From assembly GCF_002866925.1 (NCBI RefSeq), contig NZ_PKUQ01000008.1, positions 32,481 through 96,480 of the forward strand: a stretch of DNA of 64,000 nucleotides. Reading direction: 5' to 3'. The DNA comes from Cohaesibacter celericrescens (GTDB lineage: Bacteria > Pseudomonadota > Alphaproteobacteria > Rhizobiales > Cohaesibacteraceae). Position 1 is the stretch's first letter. Every line of letters starts with the position of its first letter. Position numbers and translations under genes: made by a program. Below, piece after piece: positions 1-9,115 of the stretch. The notes beneath the pieces are model-generated. The model was not told the DNA's origin. It saw only the letters and a program-made list of their open reading frames with translations, and ran no database searches.

Positions 1-315
1 CACCATGTGGGTTGCACCAAGTCTCTCGCATTTATTGATTGCGTCGAGCAGACGCACCATCACCACATTCTGAACCAACGGATCAGGAGAGCCCAAATCG
101 AGCCCCAGAAACGGGCCATGTATACCGAACACACCACCAAAGCCATCAAGCAACTGCGCATAGGCATCGATCAGGGCATCCTGATCGTCATCCAACACAT
201 CGACCCTGCTAAAATCTTGCAGTTCCAGCGTGCGATTCTTTTCAAAAATCCAATCTTTGAGAGAGACAACGTCTTTGTATGACAGGGCAGCGCCCAGAAT
301 TGGCAGAGTGGACAT
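1..315 (-). CDS. Sugar phosphate isomerase/epimerase-like TIM-barrel protein (partial, 5' part only)
   Basis: The minus strand reads open from an ATG at 315 to the window edge, giving the first 105 residues without a stop. An AAAGGAAA ribosome-binding site lies just upstream. The start (MSTLPILGAALSYKDVV) and the segment IHGPFLGLDLGSPDP at about residues 65-79 look like early strands of the xylose-isomerase-like TIM barrel, a family of sugar-phosphate isomerases/epimerases and AP endonucleases. Substrate cannot be told from this fragment. It diverges from the LysE exporter, with 156 bases between the starts. The plus-strand ORF over it is only a shadow. Confidence 0.6.
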   Translation of the reverse strand, partial: MSTLPILGAALSYKDVVSLKDWIFEKNRTLELQDFSRVDVLDDDQDALIDAYAQLLDGFGGVFGIHGPFLGLDLGSPDPLVQNVVMVRLLDAINKCERLGATHMV

Positions 316-471
316 GAAGTTTCCTTTGGTCTTTGAGATGGTCGTAAATGCAGAAGCAATCTCTGTTTATATCAGCGGATATGAAGCTTTGAATAAACCG
401 CGCCGCAAAAGCGCGATTGCACAGCACCAATTCGGTGTTTATCCTTAACATCACAAACAAGGAGATGCCGA

Positions 472-1107
472 ATGATCTGGTCAGAAATACTCACGTTTGC
501 CTTTGTTGCCTCATTGCTGGTTATGTCTCCGGGGCCGAACGGGGTGCTGATAGCAAAAACCGTGCCCACATCGGGAAAAACAGCGGGTTTTTCCAATGTG
601 GCTGGTTTCGTTACGGCCTTTTATTTGCATGGTACCCTGTCGGTTCTTGGTATTTCTTTTATTTTGGTCCAATCCGCAACCGCCTTTACCATCGTCAAAC
701 TGCTTGGGGCCACCTATTTGGTCTGGATAGGCATCAAAGCGTTGATCGCGGCCTTCAAAGGCATTGAAACAAAGACCGTGGCTCCGGCAAAAAAACGCCA
801 AAATCACGTCAGAGCCTATATTGAAGGCTTCCTCACAAGCATGCTCAACCCCAAAGTATCCCTGTTTTATCTGGCGGCATTTCCCCAGTTCATCTCTTCT
901 TCGGACAATGTCATGATGTCATCGCTGCTATTGGTGTCGTTGCACGCGGCCATCAATGCAGTCTGGTTCTCGGCCATGGTATTGGTGATGTCCCGTTTAA
1001 CCACACTGTCTAGCAGCGGCACATTCCAACGCGCGCTCAAGGCTGTTACGGGCGTCGCGTTTATCGGCTTCGGGCTTAAGCTGGCCTCCTACAAACCGGC
1101 GATCTAA
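472..1107 (+). CDS. LysE/RhtB family amino-acid exporter
   Basis: A 211-residue hydrophobic protein with about six membrane segments. The N-terminal SPGPNGVLIA motif (about residues 19-28) is the hallmark of the LysE/RhtB family, and LGATYLVWIGIKAL and LNPKVSLFYLAAFPQF are further typical family blocks. These inner-membrane carriers export amino acids such as lysine, threonine or homoserine lactones; the substrate here is unknown. The ATG at 472 has a good AAGGAGA site upstream. It stands alone and diverges from the partial isomerase-like gene. Confidence 0.88.
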   Translation: MIWSEILTFAFVASLLVMSPGPNGVLIAKTVPTSGKTAGFSNVAGFVTAFYLHGTLSVLGISFILVQSATAFTIVKLLGATYLVWIGIKALIAAFKGIETKTVAPAKKRQNHVRAYIEGFLTSMLNPKVSLFYLAAFPQFISSSDNVMMSSLLLVSLHAAINAVWFSAMVLVMSRLTTLSSSGTFQRALKAVTGVAFIGFGLKLASYKPAI

Positions 1108-1375
1108 CTCTAGCCATCATCGTTGTTCATTTGTCTTATTACCCGGCAACAAGGCTTCAAAACCACACCTGTTAGGCAAAAGTATAAAGGGCACAACGAT
1201 CAATCAGAGCGTTTATTTTTTTGAAACCATATGTGTTCATCACCGGTAAACCATACCTTTCGCAAAATTGCGACTAGGGTGTTGTTAACCATCATTCTAG
1301 AAGGTCGATTAGGATTTTTTTGGCAGACTGCGCAGCAGGTAAGAAAATTCCTTAAACGCGGACAGATTTGCAGTC

Positions 1376-2851
1376 ATGAAATCCACTCAAGCAGCAAGGC
1401 GGATGGCATCATCAGCGCAAGCGCCTGACTCACGTCCGCTATGTGTCGATCTCGATGGCTCCCTGATCAGGTCTGATCTGCTGTATGAGTCGATATTGCT
1501 TCTGGTTCGAGCCAATTTCTTCAGTTTGTTTTTGCTTCCTTTGTGGTTGATGCGCGGCAAAGCGCATTTGAAGATGCAGATTGCGCGCCGTGTCCAACCC
1601 GACGTGCGTCTATTGCCCTACCGGCTGCATGTGTTGGAGATGCTGAAAGAAGAAAAAGCAAAAGGCCGCAAGATTATACTTGTGACGGCCTCTCCTCTCA
1701 GCTTTGCGCGCGCAGTGGCCGATCATCTGGGATTTTTCGATGCTGTTGAGGCAAGCTCTACGACACTCAATCTGTCGGGCCAAAACAAAGCAGACCATCT
1801 AACAGATGCCTATGGCAAAGGCGGCTTTGATTATTTGGGCAATGGTGGTGCAGATTATCCAGTCTGGGACGAGGCACGCTATGCTCTCATCGTCGGACGC
1901 GACGCTGCCGCCTTGCGGTATGCCAACAATGAGCATGCCCGCTACATCGCAGGCACCGGCACAAAAAAGCCAACATGGCAGATTTGGGGCAAGGCCATTC
2001 GGGTGCATCAGTGGCTCAAGAATTCACTTCTGTTTGTTCCTGCAATCCTCTCTAGCGAGCAGGTCAGTCTGGGTGATTTTCCGGCCTTGGTGATCGCATT
2101 CCTGTCCTTCTCACTGTGCTCTTCCAGTGTCTATCTGCTCAATGACCTGCTTGATATTGAAGCAGATCGCAAGCATCGCAGCAAATTTGCGCGTCCTATT
2201 GCTGCCGGTCTCATATCTCCTCCCAAAGCCATTATTGCGGCGGGCCTGTTCATCATATTGGCCTTTGCCTTGTCGCTGGTGTTGCCTTGGCAGTTTACGG
2301 CCGCTCTGGGCACCTATTTGGCGACAACTTCCGCCTATAGCCTTTATCTCAAGCGCCTACTGCTCATCGACATCATAACTTTGGCAGGCCTGTTTGCCAT
2401 TCGCGTTTTAGCCGGAGCAGAAGCAATCGCCAGTCCCATTTCGACTTGGTTGCTGGCGTTCTGCATGTTCTTTTTCTTATCGTTGGCCATGGTCAAACGC
2501 TTTGTCGAACTTAACCAACAAATGGCGGGTGTCGGACGTAAAGATACCGGGCGTGGCTATCAGCTTGCCGACTTGGAGACGCTGGCACAAGGCGGCATTG
2601 CTTCGGGCTTTGCATCGGTTGTGGTGCTGGCCCTGTTTATTGATTCTCCCCAGATGGTGGAAAATTATCCCCATCCAGAGATGATCTGGCTTGTTTGCCC
2701 GCTGGTGCTGTATCTGGTTGTCCGGATCTGGATTCTGGCGCGGCGCGAAGAGATGAATGACGATCCGGTGGTATTTCTGATGATCGACTGGCGCAGCCAG
2801 CTCATGATTGGCGCTGGAGCTGCCATCATGATTGTAGCGCAGATGCTCTAG
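1376..2851 (+). CDS. HAD phosphatase-UbiA prenyltransferase fusion (decaprenyl-phosphate phosphoribosyltransferase-like)
   Basis: A 491-residue two-domain protein. Residues ~20-200 are a HAD-type phosphatase: DLDGSL at ~25-30 (motif I) and VTAS at ~103 (motif II). Residues ~205-491 are a polytopic UbiA prenyltransferase with NDLLDIEADRKH followed by KFARP at ~255-273, the Mg/diphosphate-binding Asp motif, and a second conserved block (LLLIDIITLAGLFAIRVLAG) at ~325-345. UbiA proteins of this subgroup include the mycobacterial enzyme that joins PRPP to polyprenyl phosphate; the HAD domain could remove the resulting 5'-phosphate. That pairing is inference. The next gene, a DprE1-like oxidase, begins 10 bases later, which supports the pentose reading. 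The start ATG has only a weak ribosome-binding site; ATG 1403 is an alternative. Confidence 0.82.
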   Translation: MKSTQAARRMASSAQAPDSRPLCVDLDGSLIRSDLLYESILLLVRANFFSLFLLPLWLMRGKAHLKMQIARRVQPDVRLLPYRLHVLEMLKEEKAKGRKIILVTASPLSFARAVADHLGFFDAVEASSTTLNLSGQNKADHLTDAYGKGGFDYLGNGGADYPVWDEARYALIVGRDAAALRYANNEHARYIAGTGTKKPTWQIWGKAIRVHQWLKNSLLFVPAILSSEQVSLGDFPALVIAFLSFSLCSSSVYLLNDLLDIEADRKHRSKFARPIAAGLISPPKAIIAAGLFIILAFALSLVLPWQFTAALGTYLATTSAYSLYLKRLLLIDIITLAGLFAIRVLAGAEAIASPISTWLLAFCMFFFLSLAMVKRFVELNQQMAGVGRKDTGRGYQLADLETLAQGGIASGFASVVVLALFIDSPQMVENYPHPEMIWLVCPLVLYLVVRIWILARREEMNDDPVVFLMIDWRSQLMIGAGAAIMIVAQML

Positions 2852-2861
2852 GACCGATGAC

Positions 2862-4190
2862 ATGAGCGCACCGAACGACACCAACAGCTGGGGCCGAATC
2901 CTAACCCACAAAAGAACGGCAACCGACTTTTGTGCAGATCTATTGACCGATGCCGGTCATCCGGGTTCCGGTGATTATTTGCCTTTTGGCAATGGCCGGT
3001 CCTATGGGGATTCGTGCCACAATGATCAGGGAACCTTGATCGATTGTCGGAAACACACGCGTATCCTTTCATCGGATTTCGACGCTGGTATTCTACGCGC
3101 TCAAAGCGGATTGATGTTGGTTGATCTGCTGGATCAATTGAAAGAAACCGGCTGGTTTGTTCCTGTTGTACCAGGTACTAAATTTGTCACACTCGGCGGC
3201 ATGGTTGCCAATGACATTCATGGCAAGAACCATGGTCATAGAGGCACCATTGGCTGCCACGTCAAACAGTTGTCTTTGTTACGCTCGGATGGTCAGTCAA
3301 TGATTTGTTCGGCTGATCAAAACAACGAAATGTTCGCCGCCACCATCGGCGGCATGGGGCTGACCGGTTATATCGAATGGGTCGAACTTTCTCTGTTGCC
3401 CGTCTCCTCCCATCTGGTGCTGGAGACCAAAACCCCGTTTAATTGTCTCAACGACGGTCTAGCCCTTATAGCGCAGGATGACCAAGAGCATGAATATTCT
3501 GTCGCATGGATTGACTCTCTTGCGACCGGTAAACAACTGGGTCGCGGTATTCTGATCAGCGGCGATCACACCGAAGTTGAAACCGCCCCTCGCTATGGTA
3601 TACCGCGTCTATCAGTGCCATTCACACCACCGGTTCCACTCGTGGCCGGACCGGCACTTGCGGCCTTTAACAAGCTGTATTATTGGCGCAATGCCAATCA
3701 ACAAGAACCACATTTGGCCTCTCCCGACAGTTTTTTCTTTCCCCTTGATATGGTAGGCGGCTGGAACAGGCTTTATGGACCAGGTGGCTTGCATCAGCAT
3801 CAATCTGCGCTACCGCTGGATCGAGGCGAGCAAAGTCTGCGCGCATTGCTGGAGACTTGCCAGAAAGCCGGACATGGTTCGTTTTTGACGGTTCTCAAAC
3901 GCTTTGGTGCAAACCAGTCTCCGGGGCTGATGTCGTTTCCCACTGAAGGCTATACGCTGACGCTGGATTTCCCCAACAAGGGTGCCAAGACCTATGCTTT
4001 GTTGAATGCATTGGACGCCATTGTCCTGAAAGTTGGTGGCCGCATCAATCCCTATAAAGACTGCCGCATGAGCGCACAGACCTTCCGAACGGCCTTTCCA
4101 AACTGGCGTAGCTTGGAAGGCATGCGCGATCCGGCGATGATGAGCGACTTTTGGCGGCGCGTCAGCGTTGGGACAACGTCACAAACCTGA
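2862..4190 (+). CDS. FAD-linked oxidoreductase, DprE1-like (decaprenylphosphoryl-ribose 2'-oxidase family)
   Basis: A 442-residue VAO/PCMH-type flavoprotein. It shows the FAD loop GNGRSYGDSC (~residues 41-50), GTKFVTLGGMVANDIHGKNHG (~108-122) and a C-terminal GGRINPYKDCR block (~390-400); these match DprE1, including the His in the HGKNH segment and the Lys in the YKD segment. DprE1 oxidises the 2'-hydroxyl of decaprenylphosphoryl ribose as the first step to the arabinose epimer. It is almost certainly co-transcribed with the HAD-UbiA gene (10-base gap), so product and substrate enzymes are adjacent. Homologues also occur in rhizobial arabinosylation loci. The exact polyprenyl substrate is inferred. 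It uses an ATG at 2862. Confidence 0.82.
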   Translation: MSAPNDTNSWGRILTHKRTATDFCADLLTDAGHPGSGDYLPFGNGRSYGDSCHNDQGTLIDCRKHTRILSSDFDAGILRAQSGLMLVDLLDQLKETGWFVPVVPGTKFVTLGGMVANDIHGKNHGHRGTIGCHVKQLSLLRSDGQSMICSADQNNEMFAATIGGMGLTGYIEWVELSLLPVSSHLVLETKTPFNCLNDGLALIAQDDQEHEYSVAWIDSLATGKQLGRGILISGDHTEVETAPRYGIPRLSVPFTPPVPLVAGPALAAFNKLYYWRNANQQEPHLASPDSFFFPLDMVGGWNRLYGPGGLHQHQSALPLDRGEQSLRALLETCQKAGHGSFLTVLKRFGANQSPGLMSFPTEGYTLTLDFPNKGAKTYALLNALDAIVLKVGGRINPYKDCRMSAQTFRTAFPNWRSLEGMRDPAMMSDFWRRVSVGTTSQT

Positions 4191-4364
4191 ATTTTCAGAA
4201 ATAGATCAAAATTGAATTTTTGTATTCACATCTGCTTAACCAGAGTTATGAACGCAAGATTCACGTCAGTCCTTTATATTTAAGAACAACAGCCAATATT
4301 CCTGAAAGATTAGGAAGCAGGCAGGTCAATAATTAAAAATCAGGCACCGAGTGACAGGACGACG

Positions 4365-4847
4365 ATGACTTACTTGCCATTCATTCTCTTTACGGTCTTC
4401 ACCAATGCCAGCGCTCAAATAATGATGAAGCAAGGCATGATGACGTTGGGTGATGTTGCACCGGTTGGGGGCATGACGGCTTTTGGATTGATTACGATGG
4501 TTTTCAAGATCATCTTTCATCCTTGGATTTTTGCTGGCCTGTGCACCTTTGTTATTTCGATGGCATCTCATCTTTATGTGCTTGGCAAGGTGGAGTTGTC
4601 TTTTGCATATCCCTTCCTGTCGCTAGCCTATGTCGGGGTGGTCATAGCCGCTTGGTGGTGGTTTGCAGAAGACCTGAATGTCTGGCGCATTGCCGGTATC
4701 GGCTTCATTTGCATTGGAACGGCACTGATTGCACAGGGCGGTTCAGACGACAGAGGCCAAAGCAAAAGTACAGAAAATCAAATTGGGTTGAATGAGAATG
4801 TGGTCGGGCAATTGTCCCATTCACACCGTCGCGAGGAGTTGGCATAA
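4365..4847 (+). CDS. SMR/EamA-type small membrane transporter, possible lipid-linked sugar flippase
   Basis: A 160-residue protein with four predicted membrane segments in the first ~125 residues (MTYLPFILFTVFTNASAQIM, then two hydrophobic stretches, then the AYPFLSLAYVGVVIAAWWWF segment), then a hydrophilic tail of about 35 residues. The A-Q-I-M-M-K-Q-G segment in helix 1 and AYPFLSLAYV resemble the ArnE/ArnF branch of the SMR family, which moves aminoarabinose-phosphoundecaprenol across the inner membrane. No UbiA-locus flippase of another type (such as GtrA) is visible nearby, so a flippase role for a lipid-linked pentose is a reasonable inference. Its TAA overlaps the next ATG (TAATG). 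A drug/metabolite exporter is the alternative. Confidence 0.68.
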   Translation: MTYLPFILFTVFTNASAQIMMKQGMMTLGDVAPVGGMTAFGLITMVFKIIFHPWIFAGLCTFVISMASHLYVLGKVELSFAYPFLSLAYVGVVIAAWWWFAEDLNVWRIAGIGFICIGTALIAQGGSDDRGQSKSTENQIGLNENVVGQLSHSHRREELA

Positions 4848-5869
4848 TGAAGCATATTTTGTTTGGCGGTGACGGGTTTGTCGGGCACACACTGGCAGCC
4901 AAGCTTATATCCGAAGGCGAACATGTCATTGTTTGCGACATCAACAAAACGGATTATCCGCACTATAGCAATGCTCTGTGCAGATGGATGGAGCTCGACA
5001 TTACCCAACCGGCACACTTTGAGCAGCTCGAGATCAACCCCGAAGATGCGGTTTATAATCTGGCAGCCAAGATGTTGAGCCCCATAGTCACCCGTGCAGA
5101 GCGCCATGGGCTTTTCTGGCCGGTCAACTATCATGGCGTAGTCAACATTCTGGAAGCCATGGACAAGGCTGGTGCCAAAAATCTGGTGCAGTTCACCACC
5201 GACATGATCTATGGCCATACCCAAAGCTTTCCCAAATATGAGGACCATCCAGTCGCTCCATTGGGTGAGTATGGCAAAAGCAAGCAGGCCACTGAGCAGT
5301 TAGCCGCTGACTGGCGCGCAGACAAAGGGTTCAACATTTCCCTACTTCGTCCTCGTCTCATCATTGGGCCGGGTCGTTTGGGCATCCTATCCAAATTGTT
5401 CAAGCTGGTTGATCTGAACCTACCCGTTCCCATGATCGGCTCTGGCAACAACCCTTATCAATTTATTTCTGTTTTTGACTGCGCTGACGCCGCTTACTGC
5501 GCGTGGAAAGCCGGCTTTCCCAATCAGGCTTACAATCTAGGATCCAGCAATCCACCGAGCGTGCGCAAATTGCTGGGACGATTGATCAAAGACGCCAAAA
5601 GCCAATCCTTTTTGATTCCGACACCGGGTTGGGCCGTCAAGCGTACGCTGGATGTGCTGGACTGGATGAATGTGCCGATCATGGATCCAGAACAATATTT
5701 GATAGCCGATGAGGACTGCTTGCTCGATTGCTCCAAAGGGGAGCGTGAGTTGGGCTGGAAAGCCCGTTTCTCGGACGACGACATGCTCGTGGCAGCCTAT
5801 CGTGAGTATCGAAAAGCTAGGGACAACACCCCCCGCAAGCTAACCACGTCCATTCGAGTGGCAGAGTAA
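4847..5869 (+). CDS. NAD(P)-dependent extended SDR, sugar epimerase/dehydratase-like
   Basis: A 340-residue extended short-chain dehydrogenase. It has the N-terminal Rossmann motif GGDGFVG (~residues 6-12), the acidic nucleotide-binding residue in VCDIN (~28-32), NLAA (~70) and the catalytic YGKSK (Tyr~141, Lys~145) with an upstream TTDM catalytic segment. Such enzymes act on nucleotide-activated sugars, and some act on lipid- or protein-linked ones. It overlaps the SMR gene by one base (TAATG), so the two are translationally coupled. In mycobacteria the keto product of DprE1 is reduced by DprE2, a short classical SDR; none is visible here, so this protein might do that step or make another precursor. 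This is inference. Confidence 0.75.
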   Translation: MKHILFGGDGFVGHTLAAKLISEGEHVIVCDINKTDYPHYSNALCRWMELDITQPAHFEQLEINPEDAVYNLAAKMLSPIVTRAERHGLFWPVNYHGVVNILEAMDKAGAKNLVQFTTDMIYGHTQSFPKYEDHPVAPLGEYGKSKQATEQLAADWRADKGFNISLLRPRLIIGPGRLGILSKLFKLVDLNLPVPMIGSGNNPYQFISVFDCADAAYCAWKAGFPNQAYNLGSSNPPSVRKLLGRLIKDAKSQSFLIPTPGWAVKRTLDVLDWMNVPIMDPEQYLIADEDCLLDCSKGERELGWKARFSDDDMLVAAYREYRKARDNTPRKLTTSIRVAE

Positions 5870-5931
5870 ACATTGGTTTCGGAGCATGATGCCCTGCTTT
5901 TGCAAGCGCACCTGGCCCTCCCCCCAGACCA

Positions 5932-7584
5932 TCACTCAAGGCTCGTTTTACGTATATAAAAATCCCAGCAGGCCGTCAGTGGTAGCTTGTTAAAGTCAGT
6001 CTTCAGCACGGGATCAAACAGTGCACCGAAGTCCTCACCGACAATGTCACAACGATCCACAAAGACACCATTTGCTGTTTTGAGATAATCGCCAGCGCTC
6101 TCCTTGGTGAAGTGCGGCACAGTGCGGTCCAGATCCATGGTCAGCATTGTGCCTTTTGCAGGCATCAATCCAAGAGTGCGCGCAAAGGGATCGGAAAAGA
6201 CCAAAGATGTAAAGCTGGTTGCGAGATCTTTGTAGTTGCGCTCTTTGAAATTTTCAATGGCGCGCACTGTGTCCATATAACGAGCGAGAGCGAAGGCGGG
6301 AGCGTTGGACTGAGGATCATGTGAAAAAAAATATCGTTTGGCCTGAATTTCACGCAGCAACTCCAATTTTTCGTGCAGAATTTCGGAGAAAAACCGTGCG
6401 CCTTCATAAGTCGGCAAAGGGATACGCGTGCCTTTTGCCAAGATTTCCATTGGCTGAACCGGCGCTGCCACGCGTTCTCGAATGAGAATTTTCAGCGAAC
6501 GCTTCACTGCCATGTTCGCAACGGGGAAAATCATCGCGGTTACCAGCAGGGCAGTGATCAACCGATCGCTTCGCCAAGCGACGGGATGAAAGAAAATGGC
6601 TGCAGCAGCGATCAATCCGAGACCTCCGGTATTCTGGCTTTCTGCCCCCCACGCAGCGATGACAAGCAAAACAGTATCAATTAGAAAAGCTTCTCTGATC
6701 CAGAATTGGCGTATTGAGGGGAAGAGTCCCACCGTGCCGATGTCCGTTTGCTTGACAAACGACCAAAGCGCGGTCGACACCAACAGCCCCGCAAGCAACA
6801 ACACCAGCCAATTATTGAAGGCACTATAGAAAAAAGCATACACACCACTCTCTTCATTGAGCGCGATCATGGTGCCGATATCCGACATGTAACCCGAAAC
6901 GAGGCCCGTCGCGGTTTCGAGCACGACCATCGAGCCAAACAGCCAAACAGCTGCCAAGGCACCGGTCCACCACTCCGCACGGCGCAAAACAAGGGCCGAG
7001 ACGACAATTCCAAGGCCGACCATTGCAGCGGTGATTTTGATAAAAACCAGCAAGAACAGCAAAAAGGCGAGCAGGAATCCATCAAAGCGAGATTTGGGCA
7101 GCACATACCAAAGCCCGATCAGCAACAGTATTCCTGTTGCAAAGCGGTTGTAGCTGGCAAAATAGCTGATCTCGGACAGATAGGTATCGTCCAGCGTCAT
7201 CGGCAACAACATAATCGCAGCGAAGATGCCGAGCGCCGCCAAAAATGCTCTGTAGGATGAAAAACGTGGCGCAAGCATCGTCACGGCTGGTGTCAAAAGC
7301 AGCCACATCAGCGCATGATAAACGACAAATGCATTGCCCTGTGGGAACAGCATCTCCCCTGCCCGCATCACAAATAGAAGCAACGGGCCGATGGGAGAGG
7401 AAAAATCCACATGGGGCATTTGACCGACAGAAATGCGATAGGCACCATCCAGCAATACGAAAAGATCATGGAACGATCGCCCGTAGGGAATGGTTGTCAG
7501 CAGGTGACAAGCTGCAAGAACAAATATGCCTGACACCACAATTGTGACCTTGCGATCGATGATCCCAAATCCATTCCCGCGCAT
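5932..7584 (-). CDS. Polytopic membrane protein, GT-C glycosyltransferase-like
   Basis: A ~550-residue integral membrane protein with about ten or more hydrophobic segments in residues ~10-370 and a soluble C-terminal third. After the first membrane segment a loop carries LLDGAYRISVGQ (Asp ~46) and then PHVDFSSPIGPLL; a catalytic Asp in the first outside loop followed by an aromatic/Pro-rich stretch is typical of GT-C enzymes that use polyprenyl-phosphate sugars. I see no full family signature, so the glycosyltransferase call is tentative. The ATG at 7584 has GAGG eight bases upstream; ATG 7614 and a TTG at 7647 are longer alternatives. It converges on the SDR gene (62-base gap), tying it by position to the lipid-linked sugar locus. 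Confidence 0.6.
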   Translation of the reverse strand: MRGNGFGIIDRKVTIVVSGIFVLAACHLLTTIPYGRSFHDLFVLLDGAYRISVGQMPHVDFSSPIGPLLLFVMRAGEMLFPQGNAFVVYHALMWLLLTPAVTMLAPRFSSYRAFLAALGIFAAIMLLPMTLDDTYLSEISYFASYNRFATGILLLIGLWYVLPKSRFDGFLLAFLLFLLVFIKITAAMVGLGIVVSALVLRRAEWWTGALAAVWLFGSMVVLETATGLVSGYMSDIGTMIALNEESGVYAFFYSAFNNWLVLLLAGLLVSTALWSFVKQTDIGTVGLFPSIRQFWIREAFLIDTVLLVIAAWGAESQNTGGLGLIAAAAIFFHPVAWRSDRLITALLVTAMIFPVANMAVKRSLKILIRERVAAPVQPMEILAKGTRIPLPTYEGARFFSEILHEKLELLREIQAKRYFFSHDPQSNAPAFALARYMDTVRAIENFKERNYKDLATSFTSLVFSDPFARTLGLMPAKGTMLTMDLDRTVPHFTKESAGDYLKTANGVFVDRCDIVGEDFGALFDPVLKTDFNKLPLTACWDFYIRKTSLE

Positions 7585-7791
7585 ATCGAGGGCCTCGTTC
7601 CCATTTTTCGTCATTGCATATCGGTGCAAATGGCGCTTTACGGTCAAATCCGCAGCTATTGGGATATATCACGCCGCCTAAGGAATTGCTAAAATGCGAA
7701 TTTGACTTAGGGAATTTCTTTACGGGTAAGCCAGATTCCAACCAGTGCAATCAGGTTTCCGGCCACTGGCTCTGTCATTTTCCCATTGTTT

Positions 7792-8019
7792 TTATGCCCC
7801 TTTTTTGAGTCCCATGCGACCCAGCTTAAGCACAAGCAAGACCCATGGAATGCCGTGAAAGGCCAGGTCAAAAATGTCCATAGGTTGAGTGAGCGTGCCT
7901 GAGGCCAGCATCTTGATCTTTTCCCAAACATGCGGTTCTGGCACAAAGGGCGAAAGGCCCAGTGTCAGGGCAGCAATCAATAGCATACCGATTGAAATCC
8001 GATCGAGGGCTTTGAACAT
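7792..8019 (-). CDS. Small two-helix membrane protein
   Basis: A 75-residue protein with two hydrophobic segments (residues ~8-26 and ~49-67) joined by a short loop containing PEPHVWEKIKML and PMDIFDLAFHG. Small proteins with this PEPH...EK...DIFDL pattern are widespread in proteobacteria, often labelled 'RND transporter' in databases without functional evidence. The ATG at 8019 has an AGGA site close upstream. No function can be assigned. It stands alone on the minus strand, 178 bases beyond the TTG that is the furthest possible start of the GT-C-like gene. Confidence 0.65.
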   Translation of the reverse strand: MFKALDRISIGMLLIAALTLGLSPFVPEPHVWEKIKMLASGTLTQPMDIFDLAFHGIPWVLLVLKLGRMGLKKGA

Positions 8020-8268
8020 TGGACATCCTGTATCGCGGGGTCAATTCATTGGTTTGCATTGGTTATCACCAGTGCGCACAGATCTGAAGACCAACCGCTA
8101 ACGCTATTTTTTGACCGACGCAACAATGCTTTGGACTGAGATCGCCCCCTATTCGGGCAGGCAAGCGCCAAAGCCATTGACTTAAAAACCGACCATTGGC
8201 CTTGCTTAGCCTCTTGTCGTTCTTATATTTGCTAAAGGAAAATAGATTGCAACTACATAGGGGAAAGC

Positions 8269-9087
8269 ATGTTTGACGCTTCGAAATTGATCAATGAAAT
8301 TTTGGGTGCTGCCACTGGCGCGAATGGAGCGAATACCGCGACAGGATCAGGCAACCGAAGCGTGAGCGGTAACGGCGACCTTCTTTCCAAAGGCAAGGAT
8401 TATCTGTCGACAAATGCAGGTGGTATCGGCGGCGGTGCGCTGGCAGGTGGTTTGGCGGGCTACATGATGGGGTCCAAAAAGGGACGCAAGATGGCCAAGA
8501 AAGCGGCCACCTATGGCGGTCTCGCTTTGGTGGCTGGGCTCGCCTACAAAGCCTATTCAGACTATCAGGGAAACAAAGCCGGTGTTCCTGTCGTTGATGG
8601 CAATGTGGGTGGCGGCAACAACACCATTTCAGCCAAAATGCATCAAACACCCGGATCGCAGGCTAAACTCAGCCACGTCCCAGTGGTGCCCATTGGATCG
8701 GGCTTTGAAATCAACGAAATGACAGAGCGCGCTGCAGGCTTTGGTGCGACATTGGTCAGCGCCATGATTGCCGCAGCGAAAGCTGACGGCCAGATTGATG
8801 CCGCTGAACATAAAGCCATTTTCGAAAAGATCGAAGAACAAGACCTGAGTTCCGAGGAGAAAGTCTTTCTGTTTGATCAATTGAACAAGCCACTCGATAT
8901 CGACAGTTTGGTGGCACAAGGCCGCACCAAGGAACACGCGGTGGAAATCTATCTTGCATCACTGATGGCAATTGAGCCAGACACCCCTTCCGAGCAAGCC
9001 TATTTGACCATGCTCGCCGCGCGTCTGGGACTGGAACCCGAGCTAATCACGCAGATCCATCAGACTCTGATTGAAGCTGGCGACTAG
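8269..9087 (+). CDS. DUF533 / TerB-like inner-membrane protein (YebE family)
   Basis: A 272-residue protein. The first ~50 residues are low-complexity (Gly, Asn, Ser rich), followed by a glycine-rich hydrophobic segment (GGIGGGALAGGLAGYMMGSKKGRK, residues ~52-75) and a second hydrophobic stretch (~83-97). The C-terminal ~130 residues form an acidic helical TerB-like domain (MIAAAKADGQIDAAEHKAIF, then the repeated pattern near DLSSEEK). This is the DUF533/YebE architecture. The family is membrane-associated and stress-linked in some bacteria, but its biochemical role is unknown. The ATG at 8269 follows GGGGAAAG. Confidence 0.82.
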   Translation: MFDASKLINEILGAATGANGANTATGSGNRSVSGNGDLLSKGKDYLSTNAGGIGGGALAGGLAGYMMGSKKGRKMAKKAATYGGLALVAGLAYKAYSDYQGNKAGVPVVDGNVGGGNNTISAKMHQTPGSQAKLSHVPVVPIGSGFEINEMTERAAGFGATLVSAMIAAAKADGQIDAAEHKAIFEKIEEQDLSSEEKVFLFDQLNKPLDIDSLVAQGRTKEHAVEIYLASLMAIEPDTPSEQAYLTMLAARLGLEPELITQIHQTLIEAGD

Positions 9088-9115
9088 ACTTACTTTTCCC
9101 TGTGAATTGTTAGAG

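Noticed and set aside
6748..7260. Plus-strand ORF over the GT-C-like gene
   Set aside because: Strongly Gln/Arg/His-rich, typical of the reverse of a membrane-protein gene.
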